Part shown: positions 1-10,861 of the stretch, piece by piece | Numbering within the stretch: position 1 is the stretch's first letter | How the letters are laid out: every line of letters starts with the position of its first letter | Origin: Chionis minor | Lineage: Eukaryota; Chordata; Aves; Charadriiformes; Chionididae | DNA length: 64,000 bases | Assembly (NCBI GenBank): GCA_013398295.1 | Contig: VZSF01006733.1 | Coordinates: 186,001-250,000, forward strand | Direction of reading: 5' to 3' | Program-made: the position numbers and the translations under genes | Notes under the pieces: model-generated | What the model was told of the DNA's origin: nothing | Database searches by the model: none | Seen by the model: the letters and a program-made list of their open reading frames with translations, nothing else

Positions 1-3000
1 GCATTGTCAGTTTTTACACTTCCAGCTTCCTTTGCTTTGAGTTGATTCTTCGTATTGGTTTTAACACTCAAACCTTCCAACTTATTTCTCCTAAAACTAT
101 GCCATACCCATCCTTATTGTTTCACCCTGAAACAAAACACCCTGTTACATTATACAAGTTTGCTTTCTTTTATTACGCTTCAGATATCAATGTCCTAATA
201 GTTTTTCCTTTCTGTTCAGCTGCAGTGAATGCTTGAAGGTCTCATAGTCTGTGTTTTACAATGAAGGAAAACTCACAGATATGAAGTCTAGGTTTATTTC
301 AAGTATAAGCCATTTTTTCATTTGCATTCACATCTGCCATAGAAAAAGAGATGGAAAAAAGCATGCCAGGCACACTCTTCTTTAGGTTACTTTCTTTTCC
401 AGTCACTCAATACCAACTTCTCAGGGAGTAGCTCTACCTCAAGGACGGAATTTAAGCAAAACTCAAACTGAGACATCTTTTAGTGCTTACATGTCTCCCT
501 TTATATGGTACTTTGCTTAACTCATATATCACCTTTTCATATCTTCCCAAGGTTGAACATTTTTTGAACAGAATTAAAAAAAAAATATATGTCAAAACCC
601 CAGACAAAAATACTAACTCAGCGTTAACTCCAGCACATGAACTGCTTCAGAGCTCTGAAGTACTAACTTAGGACTGAATTACTAGCTAGGTGAATGTACA
701 ATTATTGAGATACAGCAAAATCTACTAGCTCTTTCTACTTATTTCCCACATATTAGGTTTATCTACTTTTGCCTTAACTTTATGCATTGTGACATGTATT
801 TGCCATGTTTATTTTTCATCTTCCCATTAATAATTTAGGGAATGTATCAGGAGAAAGAAATTATACACTATGGATTAAATTGTGCAAACTGCTCCCTGAT
901 TGTAGTGAGGAAGACTTCAGAATTAATAAAGAAATGTCTTGAAAATACAAGAGTTTGTGGTATCATTCAGGGTTCAAAGGGCAGTATTACAGCCTTATAT
1001 CAAGTATAGCTGATTCTTTCCTTTGAACATCTGTATTTTTCTGTGCTGTTATCTGCTCTCACGGAGGACAGCAGGTTTCATTGTTCTTCTTAGCTTGTAA
1101 GGAATACAACACATCAGTGTCTTCCTGATTTTTTCATTTTATTGAAGATAATGACATCTCCAACAAATTACACGCATATGGAAAATTTTGAACAACCTTA
1201 GAGGATACCTATAAGCAGTTTTTTAGTTTACATTAACAGTTCAATGAGACTTTAATGATTTCCATTTATTTTTTTCCTCCTAATTGTCATAGAATCATAA
1301 TCCCTTTCATGGATCTCTATATATTAGAAAATGATAAATAGATCACAGTTATCTCAAGGATAAGAATGATTTTCAATAAGTGTTGAACAGTTGGACAGCT
1401 TTGCTGGAAATGAACTTGGTTTAAATCTATCCCAGATGTATTCAATCTGACACCAATTGTACAGAACCTTAGAAAACACTTCTTGTGAAGGTCTGCAGGG
1501 TTCAAGAGTGCTACCTCTTGGGAGCTCACTGTGTTACTGTAACTTTGTTTGACATGGGCTTTACGCTGAGCTCATAAATCAGTGCAGAAGAGCATGGTGA
1601 AAGGAGATCTGGGATTACTTGGTTGACAGAGATAACCCTATTCCTGCCATTTCACCACCAAAGTCTATCTTTTGAGGGGTTTTTTTCTTTATAAGAACAG
1701 GATTTACCTAGAAACATGTGTAAGAGGCCGGTGTGTGCAGTAACGACGACAGAACAAATCATGGGTTCTGCAAGAGAATTTAATTATTAACTTTCTGGTT
1801 TAAAAGACATCACATGCAAAAAATATTTTGAAGAATTTCAGGGTAAAATATCTTAAAATACTTAATATTATTATTTGTTGATATGTAAATCTTACAAACT
1901 ACAGGTTTATTTTTATTCTTTCTACCGAAACTAAACAATGCAGTTTTAAGAATAGACTAATAAAAGACAGTCAATTGTTAGGTAAATTATCAGGAAAAAA
2001 AAAAAGAAAGAAACATTTCAATGTTTCAATCTTCCAAGTCCTGTTAAGATTGAAGCTACAAACATTGATTCATCTTTCAAGCGTATGTTGCATGACATTG
2101 CAGTTAAGCTTTGTAAGAACTACAATCTGCTCCTGAGTAACACAGTGTGATAGCTAAGAAGGTGATCATAATTTTGTCTAGTGTCACCTCACTCCTCCAC
2201 AAATGCCTAAACTTCACGTACACTACCAATATCATGCTGGCTTAAAATACTATCGTTTTGGACAATTTGTCTCATATTTTATAACCTGACTAAGCAAACT
2301 CAGAAAGTTGATATTTCTATACTGGCTTTAATTACTTATAGAATTCCACTTCCTTTCGTTAATATCACTGTATCTTTCTAATTTAAGGGCAGATAATGGC
2401 ATTTCAACTACTCCCCTACACTTACACAGTCTATTTCCAAGCTGACAGAATTTCAGTAGGTTCATTTATGGAATCATGAAGTTCGTTCTCCACAAGGATT
2501 TTAATACTCATTAAACTAGATGTTATGACACTCAGTGCAAATGTGACATGTTTCTCTGGATTATTGGGTATTTTTAAAAATCAGGACTGAGGGAAGAGGA
2601 TATTTTGCTCATCTGTCTGTGTCTGGAGTATCTTTTAAATGTAGTCAATGGAGAATGGAAAGCTGTTTTACATGGCTTTAAGGAACAATGACGTGCAGAT
2701 GAAGGACTGGCATATCTTTAGGTACATCTAGGTACATCTAGGTACAGATTTAAATAGATCATTATGATTTTTTTTGAATTTTTTTGTTTTTATCTTCTAA
2801 TTTTAAGGTTTGATATCTTCATGCCTCTTATCCGGTAACGCTAGAGCAGAAAGCTGACAGTTAACAAATTTATTTAATTGAGGGTTGGACAGCTAGTAGC
2901 AGGAGCTGATATGTATTTAGCACAGTTAGGATATTCAGTGTTTTAAAACTCACTAAGTAGGTTCTTGCTTCTCTGTAAAACCTATCAGGTAAAATGACAT

Positions 3001-3779
3001 TGGCCTATGCACCAACCATGTTGTGTCAGAACAAAGGGTGCAAACATTTTTACATGTAAATATTTCTTTCTGATATCCTTTTCTTTCAATTATTATTACT
3101 GGTATCTGAATTCAGTAGCATCAAGTATTTTCTTACTAGGTTAATAATGTGCTATTAATTCACCTTGCTAAAGGACATAAAAATAAAATAAATCAAAAGA
3201 CATCTTTTCTCAATTTGCAACTCAACCAGTATTTCATTTTTTTTTCTGATCCTGCAGGTGATTTTTAGTTCAATTGACAACACTCATTCCAGTGCCTTTT
3301 GAGTTAATGTTTCGCACATGCAAAAAGATACAATCTCAAATGCACTGAATTTCATTTAAACTCACCATGGAGATGAAACAACATTTGTTTTTCAAAGTGG
3401 TATGTTTGAAAAATATACTAACTTGTTAAATCTAGAAAGGGGATACTTCGCATCTTTTTTGCTTCTTTTGTTGTAACATAATCTTTATATGTATCATGAA
3501 ATCTGCAACACTGCAAATCAGAACAGGCATTGGCTAACTGATTAACATTCATTTAATAATAAAAATAAAAAGAATAGTGTGTGTGGATTATAATTAGCCA
3601 TATGTGTTTATAATAAAAATCCTAAATAAGGTGCTATTGGCTTTACCAATTCTTTGTAGTATGCAAAGCTGTCCATATAATGTATAGTGCTGTGCAGATT
3701 TGAGACATGTATGTCTGGTCCTAAATGTAATCATTTAAATGTATTTTAAAATACATGTTTGGTCTCCTACAGGATGACA
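1..3779. other. Unique AT-rich non-coding DNA
   Basis: No supported gene or recognisable repeat. Open frames here are short (up to about 70 codons) and have no familiar motif. A small tandem repeat sits at 2721-2746, where the 10-mer GGTACATCTA occurs twice followed by a third partial unit. If the + strand exon model further right is correct, this stretch is intron or upstream sequence of that gene. Confidence 0.6.
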
Positions 3780-4437
3780 AGCAATGAGGAGGTGATCCAC
3801 CCCTCAGCAGTGGTGATACGCATCTTGAGTCCTGTGTCCAGTTCTGGGCTCTCCAGCACAAGAGACACATGGATATACTGCAGAGAATCCAACAAAGGTC
3901 ACGAAGATGAGGGACTGGAGTATTTCTCCTACAAGGAAACGCTGAGAGAGCTGGGACTGTTTAGCCTAGAGAAGAGAAGGCTCAGAGAGAAGGAGGGTGT
4001 AAAGCAGACAGAGACAGGCTCTTTCCAGTGGCGCCCAAGGACAGGACTGGAGTCAAAAGGCACAAACTCAAAAACAAGAGATGCCATTTGAACATCAGGG
4101 AACACTTTTTTANAGGAGGGTGTAAAGCAGACAGAGACAGGCTCTTTCCAGTGGCGCCCAAGGACAGGACTGGAGTCAAAAGGCACAAACTCAAAAACAA
4201 GAGATGCCATTTGAACATCAGGGAACACTTTTTTACTGTGAGGGCACCTGAGCACTGACACAAGTTGCCCATGGAGGCTGTGCAGACTCCATGCTTGGAG
4301 ATATTCAGAAGCTACTTGGACACAGTCCTGGACAACCTGGTCTAGGTGGCCCTGCTGGAGCAGGGAGACTGAACCAGATGACCCCCACAGGTCTTTTCAA
4401 CCTCAACAATTCTGTGATTTTGTAATTCTGTATGACT
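3780..4437 (+). mobile_element. CR1 LINE fragment, 3' end, interrupted by an assembly gap
   Basis: This is a 5'-truncated avian CR1 copy in sense orientation. It carries the end of ORF2: the segment around 3830-3990 reads like the conserved CR1 stretch that includes [16 protein letters not shown] (visible in translation at about 3942-3990). The 3' untranslated part follows, with the block around 4330-4400 (CTGGTCTAGGTGGCCCTGC, then CCAGATGACC) and a decayed ATTCTGTG-type terminal repeat near 4420. Compared with what I remember of CR1, a short piece is missing near 3988, just before the AGGGTGTAAAG block. The copy is non-functional. Its apparent length is inflated because 122 bp are present twice around the N at 4113. 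Confidence 0.92.
3991..4235. repeat. Perfect 122-bp direct duplication across a single N
   Basis: Bases 3991-4112 and 4114-4235 are identical as far as I can read, with only the N at 4113 between them. The duplicated piece is internal CR1 sequence. Identical copies meeting exactly at an N are best explained as two contig ends that overlapped but were not merged, not as a biological tandem duplication. Confidence 0.9.
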
Positions 4438-5060
4438 CTCATTAGATCAATATTGTGTCATTATTTCAAAATCTACATTGTGAAGATAAATTTGGTGTAT
4501 GTGTTTATATTTATATGATTTATATTTATATTTAATTCACATTCATATTGATATTTAATTCCCATATGTACCTCTGCCACATTAGCCACTTTGTGTTATT
4601 CATGTTATTGCTCTTTTTGAATTGAAGCATATAGCAAGGTCTCTAAGGACAGCTAGTTTTTTATCAGACCAGCTGACAGAAAAATTATGACCTNCTGGAC
4701 AACCTGGTCTAGGTGGCCCTGCTGGAGCAGGGAGACTGAACCAGATGACCCCCACAGGTCTTTTCAACCTCAACAATTCTGTGATTTTGTAATTCTGTAT
4801 GACTCTCATTAGATCAATATTGTGTCATTATTTCAAAATCTACATTGTGAAGATAAATTTGGTGTATGTGTTTATATTTATATGATTTATATTTATATTT
4901 AATTCACATTCATATTGATATTTAATTCCCATATGTACCTCTGCCACATTAGCCACTTTGTGTTATTCATGTTATTGCTCTTTTTGAATTGAAGCATATA
5001 GCAAGGTCTCTAAGGACAGCTAGTTTTTTATCAGACCAGCTGACAGAAAAATTATGACCT
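4328..5060. repeat. Perfect 366-bp direct duplication across a single N
   Basis: Bases 4328-4693 and 4695-5060 match throughout, with the N at 4694 between them. Each copy holds the last ~105 bp of the CR1 element followed by the same unique flank (a TTTATATTTATATGATTTAT stretch and on to ATTATGACCT). Since the unique flank is also doubled, a second CR1 insertion cannot explain it. An unmerged contig overlap is the likely cause. Confidence 0.92.
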
Positions 5061-5554
5061 TTCTAATACCTGCAGATGACAACAAAACACTCCTGATGCA
5101 CACTCAGCTTCTTCATGGGATATAGAGGTAAAGTGATAACACTTGAAAAGCAGTAATCGCGAACGTATTATTCCTTGAAAGCAATAATTTTTCTTCAGCC
5201 AATAAAACTACTTCCTTGAACAATTTGATTTTCTAGCCATTAAATTTTCTTTCTAAGTGTCTGATGTATCTGATCATGGTACAGAGACAAGTGAAATCAC
5301 CAGCCCAATAACTCTATGAACTGGATCCCTACCAACAACACTATTCTGTTGAACAGAAAGGAGAAATGCCAGATTCCCAGATTTGCCTGCATAGGAATGT
5401 GATCCAGGAGAATTATAGCAATACAACTACATTGTTGCTGTTATACTGGTGTAACTCCCACGTGAACTCTCTGTTTCAACATAAACATTGCCTTAATACA
5501 GTAATTTCTCTCCTCCAGTATAATTATTTCTTTGGATGCAGTGCAATTACTGGG
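5061..5554. other. Unique AT-rich DNA, no gene seen
   Basis: Sequence continuing from the duplicated flank up to an A-rich tract. No repeat family or convincing coding signal is visible. Confidence 0.5.
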
Positions 5555-5556
5555 GG

Positions 5557-5625
5557 AAAAAAAAAAAAAGAAGAAAAAAAAAGAAGAAAAAAAAAGAAAA
5601 ATAAAATAAAAAAAAAAAAAGAAAT
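5557..5625. repeat. A-rich low-complexity tract
   Basis: About 70 bases of nearly pure purine on the + strand: A runs broken by single G and a few T. It is simple sequence rather than a clear retroposon tail, because no element is recognisable to its left. Lysine-rich or phenylalanine-rich translations across it are artefacts of composition. Confidence 0.9.
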
Positions 5626-5676
5626 CACTGTTTGGAAAGAGTGTCCACATGGGGATTTATCCCTTCTTGGTTGTAG

Positions 5677-5727
5677 GAGGGCAATTACATGACTAAGGTT
5701 GTACAGAAGAAATACCACTTAATTACA
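5677..5727 (+). CDS. Candidate internal coding exon 1 of an unidentified gene (51 nt)
   Basis: Seen: the segment follows a pyrimidine-leaning stretch ending TTGGTTGTAG and is followed by GTAAGTG, a near-consensus 5' splice site. It is 51 nt, a multiple of three, and open only in phase 0; the other two frames have stops. It encodes EGNYMTKVVQKKYHLIT. Inference: it would splice in frame to the candidate exon at 10782. It is the weakest of the four exons because the 3' splice site is mediocre and lies only about 50 bp after an A-rich tract. I recognise no domain. It could be a chance match, since short open segments with splice-like borders are common in AT-rich DNA. Confidence 0.33.
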
Positions 5728-8700
5728 GTAAGTGCCTAAAGATCTGACATGCTACAACAAATATATTTCTAATGGAATGGTTAATGGCAAGGGTACTAAC
5801 CCTACACACGCTTAAGAGAAATAGAAAGAACAGTGAGCCCTTGACAGAAAAGGAAGTGTTAGTCATAGTAGAGGGAGATTCAGCTCTAGATTAAGACATC
5901 TAAACTTAGGAATGTAAATTTAAATTAAATCTCTAAACTTCCATTAAAAGAAGCTAACGTCCAATAAATGCAGTCAGAAAACAACTCAAATGACCCAGTG
6001 GCATGATTCAGTATCTAAAACAAAGGCTTTTAGTGCTGTGGGAGATGTAGGACAGCTAAGATACTTCTATGGCTTTGGCAAGTATACCACCTAGCCTACG
6101 GAAAACACGTGCCCTTCTTGCTAGAAGATAATATGGCCTCCAGGGCATCCAAATGGCACTAGGCACATATGCAATCACATCCCACTGCAGATGTTGGTGG
6201 TCTATAATGGGAAACTGTGGAATCAGAGCATTCAGGTGCTGCTGGCAGGTGCAGTGCAGAACTTCTAGGAGAACCGATGACCTTGTAGAGTGCTAGAAAT
6301 GCAGAATTACCTAGTACAGCTTGAATGACACCTGATGTTTAGATCTAGAAAAAAAAATCCAGTGTGTAATCAATCTCAAAACAAGAACACACATATACAT
6401 ACATTTTGGGTTGACTTAAATTAAATTTCTGGGACATCTACTTTGGTGTCACCTTAATAGAACTCTAAGCTTCATTGTATAGATCAGGTTTTTAATTCAA
6501 TTTCTTAAATACAGACCTCCAGTAACAATGGAGATGTCCAAGAATATCCTGTTGAGACTCCAGATATTGATTCAGAATGATGTTGTTCTTTCATAGTCTC
6601 TATGTCATATCTGCCATCTCCCTGCATGTATATTTTTATCATCTTGGGCACCTCAGATGGTTCTAGAAGTTTATATTTAGGTAACTGAATTAAACCATAG
6701 GATCTTCACTGTAATAGTCATTTAGATAACTATTATGTAGATAGCTAAACATCTTAGTCTCCTATCAAATCTAAAATTCTGGTGTCAAACAGAGGGAGCT
6801 ATATTTTATTCTGTGACTTGGATACTCAGCAGTGCACTAAGGATGCCTGCAACAGAAGTTCAAGAAACATTCTCATTCAGACAACTACAAAGCTTCTAGC
6901 AGTACAGGGAATATTTCAGAGTTGCTTTCCTGTATCTAATAGCCTGTGAAGAATAGAACAGAGCTAGCATGTCTATGTTTTTCACCTATTCACAAAAGGC
7001 TACTGTGGATAACATCAATAGGCTTCCGTTGTTCTTGAGAGCAGGAAAATATACAAGCACAAGTAAGGATTTAGCTATATACTAGTGCATGTGGTGCTTT
7101 AGTTAGCAAAGAAAGAAAGAAAGATTTTGTAATAGCAATAATTTTTATGGGAATTGAACATCTCCCTGGGACTGTACATATGATAATCTCCCTGTAAATT
7201 TTAGCAAGCCTTAACAAAAAACTTTTTTCACACCAGCATCTTAGTTCTTTGTTCCAAACATATCCCAGTGAAATGACTCGGAAAAGCTCTCAGTTATGCT
7301 AGAACGCTGTCACATAAGCAAAAAAAAAATGTAAAATTTTATTTGAACTATTTTCTTTTAAAGTGCAATACTTTTGATAACTTAAATAGCATTTAGAGTA
7401 TCTTTTCTTCAGGTATCTCACTGTACTGACAGAAAAACATTCCTGTTACATATCATGTCGTGTTTTCCTTTTTCTATATGAAATCAAAAGTAAAACAAAA
7501 CACTGAAAATTTAGAAATCTGGAAAGCCAGAAATTCACTACAGTTGTAACTACAGTTCAAACCATAATTTGGTGCTTTTCAGGTTTGTCTCCCTGTTTAC
7601 TAAATCAACTGCTACAAAACCTGAATAATTTGCAGTTGTTCGTGGATTATTATCTGAACATTCTTTCTGACATAAAACTCATATCTATTTGCACTACAAT
7701 ACCATTTGCAACTGGCATAACAAATATGACAACAAAGAAATTGGATTTGTTTCATGGCCTGTGGTTTTGCTGCTCTGACATGAGGGCAAGAATACATTGT
7801 ACCAACAGTTGCAGAGTGACATTTAAAAGAAAAATAAATATACAAGATATTTTCTGCCCTCTCTGCTAAATTTATTCTCCACATTTTTCACAAAAGCCTA
7901 CTTACTAAACATTTTGCAGACAAAAGGGCACAGGTACATATGCTCTGTATATCCCTGTGTGCCACTGCTTAAGCACTCAGCTAAAAAGTAACATCCTAAA
8001 TTATTGTTATGAATTAATAGACCAGCGTCTATTAAATTTTAGGAATAATTTGTGACTCTCTGTCATTAACACCTTAGCAAAATGTGAGTGGAGAGAGTTA
8101 ACATGTAAGGATTGTCGAGACTTCCATTCAGTTCTATGTTTTTCCCTAGAAGATCCATAGAATATTTACTTCTATTCATCCAAAAGAGGCACTTCTTTCA
8201 TTAGAGATGAAGTAGTCGGAACAGTTAAAGTAGCAATGCTAATATTTGTGAGTTGAATGCTGACAGAATTACAGAGGTAATTTTGCCTATATCTAGTACA
8301 CAACTTTGCTGCCTTCTAGCAGCTAGCATGGTGGTTGAGGGAACACTGCAGTCCACTGTTCATATTTCAAAACCCATTTAAGTTTTTCATTATTTCATTT
8401 CTCTCCATGTGTCAGAGTGTTTTTTAAACAAAAAACAAACCAAACATATGGTACTTGATCCTCAAAGGGTATGTGTTCCTACGCCACGTGCAATGGAATA
8501 AATTCATAACACTTATTGTTTTTAAGAGTCGTGTGACTAATACGTCATGCACACACCAACAGAGGTTTACATTCAAATGCTTTAATGGTTTCAGGAAACC
8601 CAGATAACTTTTGGGTTTTATTGGAACACTCACTGCTCATTGCTGAAAGAATTGAGACACAAAATTCCATTTATTGGAATAAATGTTTCCCAGAATCAGG

Positions 8701-10781
8701 GATAACAAGACCGTGAAGATAACACTTGGCCATGCCTCCTTCTTTCTTTGTACTGCTCTTCTCACGCTTATTTTATGTGTTAGAAAAATACAGATTTAAC
8801 TTATATCGCCAGATAACTTTGTACATTTTTTCAGAAATCTTGGAGGGAGAAATTAGTAGTAACAACATAAATGCTCAAAGAATTCATAACTCTCTAAGAA
8901 TGCTCAGGAAAGTTAAATAAAAGAGAATGTGAGCAATGTGAAGTCCACCTTATCTTATGATTGAAATGTACTGCAAATATCTCAACTATTGTGCAGACCT
9001 GGACAGGTAAGGTTTCTGTTAACTAATAATTAACATTTATCTTAGAAGGAATTTCACAACATTCCTTCAAACTAGTCACCTAAACTTTGGTAGGAGGAGG
9101 TAAATACATAGTGGAGATACCTTTTAATGAAGGTTAACAAAGAATTTGTTGTCAATGGGGTACCAGACCATTTCTCTCTTTAATTATATTGGCACAGGAG
9201 CTGGTTCAAAGCAAACTGAACATACAGGAAGGAAGATTTCCACTTGTTTTCATGGACTTCTGATTTGACTCAACATAATAAGAAATGTTTAAATAAGTGC
9301 AGATACTCTACTATTAAACCCTTAGCAGTCAGATGAAAACTGAGCTCTTTGTTCCTTAGCATCCTGTTTTTAAGATTAATGTACAACTGGAGATAATTTT
9401 CATAGCCCATTTGAGCAGAAAGATTTTTTTATTCTTTTCTTCATGGTAGCTTTTTTCCCCTTCTTTCTGTTGTTGCTGTTTTGTTGGTTTTGTTTGTTTT
9501 GGGTTAGTCTTTTCCCTCTTGGCAAAACGATAGTATCTTTGAACTTATATTAAAAGAAGATGTAACTTTAACTGGTTATGGATTTTTTTTTTTTGACTGA
9601 AAGCCATAATACAGTCTCAGAAACACTGTTGGTTCTTACAATTAATTGCAGATTCTTAATTTACCCTGGGAAAACAAGGTCACATATGTGTATGTTTGGG
9701 ATACAGATTCTGAATGTATATGCTTAGAAATAATTTTAAGAAAACCAACAACAACAAAAAAGCAAATTAAGATATTTTAAAAGACACAGGAATATTTATG
9801 TGGTACATTAGTAAACCTTTCAAATAGATGGTGAAGACAATGGTTCAGAATATATTGAAAAGAGAGAAGAAAAATGCAATTATTAGATTCCTTATTTGAA
9901 GAATGTTCATGGCCTCATTGTTCTCTATAATGGATTAAAACTAAAGATGAAAATCTTGGATACAGTACAGAATTTTTTACTTTAAAGGGAAGATATACTG
10001 ATCCAGTCTTGATCTCTAACCAGTGAAAATGTTCCCAATTATATGTCCTAGTTTTAACTAAAAAGTTTAAATAGTTCATCATTTGAACACTGGTTTAGCT
10101 GTTCTCTTCATTCTTTTCTTAATTTTTTCATCACATTTGTAAGTCAGGGGTTGTGGGGTTTTATTTTTAAGGGATTTTTCTGAAAGGGTAAAACAAAGAT
10201 ATATTACTGACAACTGACTGCCTGATGCCAGTCATAGAAAAAGTTCTGTAAACATTTTTTCAATTGTCTTTCCTTTCCTAAATTTCCTCAGACTGAACGG
10301 GCTACTGAATGCCACTCATTCAGTGAGGTGGTAGCCTGGAAAAAAGGAACCAGGATCTAGGTCTGGCTGTGAAAAATAATTACCCGAGACCAGGGAACCT
10401 GCTGTTTGCATGTGTGTTTAGCCATTAAAATGTTATTACAGTCATATTGGTTGTCACTAGATAACACAATGTTCTCAGTGCGCAAGGGTATTATATTAGC
10501 AACCCATAGGGCTTCCATTATCGATAACCTAAAAAAAGAGACAAGAGGTACAGCAGGAAGCAGAGTTCCTTTGTGGGACAGCAGACAAGAAGAGATAGCC
10601 TCAATTTACAAGCACCAACATAAAAAGGTCTCATCTCCTGTTAGGCTTTTATAGCTATCTATTTTATGAATTTACACATATGGTCATAATGTTTGAAATA
10701 CACTCTTTCTCTGTGGAGGTATTACCTTATTGTATTCATTCCTTTTTGATTATTCTTTGAATTCCTTTCTATCTTCTTCAG
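5728..10781 (+). other. Putative intron, no other feature seen
   Basis: About 5 kb of unique AT-rich sequence between two candidate exons. It includes T-rich and G/T-rich low-complexity sequence near 9420-9510. A 94-codon open stretch from 7585 has no recognisable motif and is treated as chance. No interspersed repeat was recognised. Confidence 0.4.
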
Positions 10782-10861
10782 CCAAATGAAACATTAAGGA
10801 AACGCCCTCGTTCCCAAAGAAAACAATTGCATCCAAATTTGTTTGACATGAGGAATTCTGG
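10782..10861 (+). CDS. Candidate internal coding exon 2 of an unidentified gene (80 nt)
   Basis: Seen: a strong 3' splice site (TTCCTTTCTATCTTCTTCAG) is followed by 80 nt and then GTAAGTTT, giving the donor TGG|GTAAGT. Only phase 0 is open; the other two frames stop within 15 nt. It encodes 26 codons plus two bases. The peptide begins PNETLRKRPRSQRKQ and continues LHPNLFDMRNS, very basic at first. The exon ends in phase 2, leaving GG. Inference: the next exon must supply one base, which the 19-nt segment at 22971 does. I know no family with this sequence; the basic composition suits a nuclear, cytoskeletal or secreted tail equally well. This is the best-defined exon candidate in the window. 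Confidence 0.5.

Noticed and set aside
1287..1310. TCATAGAATCATA resembling a CR1 terminus
   Set aside because: No adjoining CR1 sequence on either side.
3929..4272. Overlapping frames of about 100 codons containing an unknown residue
   Set aside because: They run through the N and the artefactual duplication within CR1 sequence.
5441..5718. Frames rich in Phe or Lys
   Set aside because: Produced by the purine/pyrimidine low-complexity tract.
7583..7869. 94-codon frame directly preceded by TTTGGTGCTTTTCAG, resembling a terminal exon
   Set aside because: The peptide has no recognisable features, it would need a phase that fits no upstream exon in view, and frames of this length are common here by chance.
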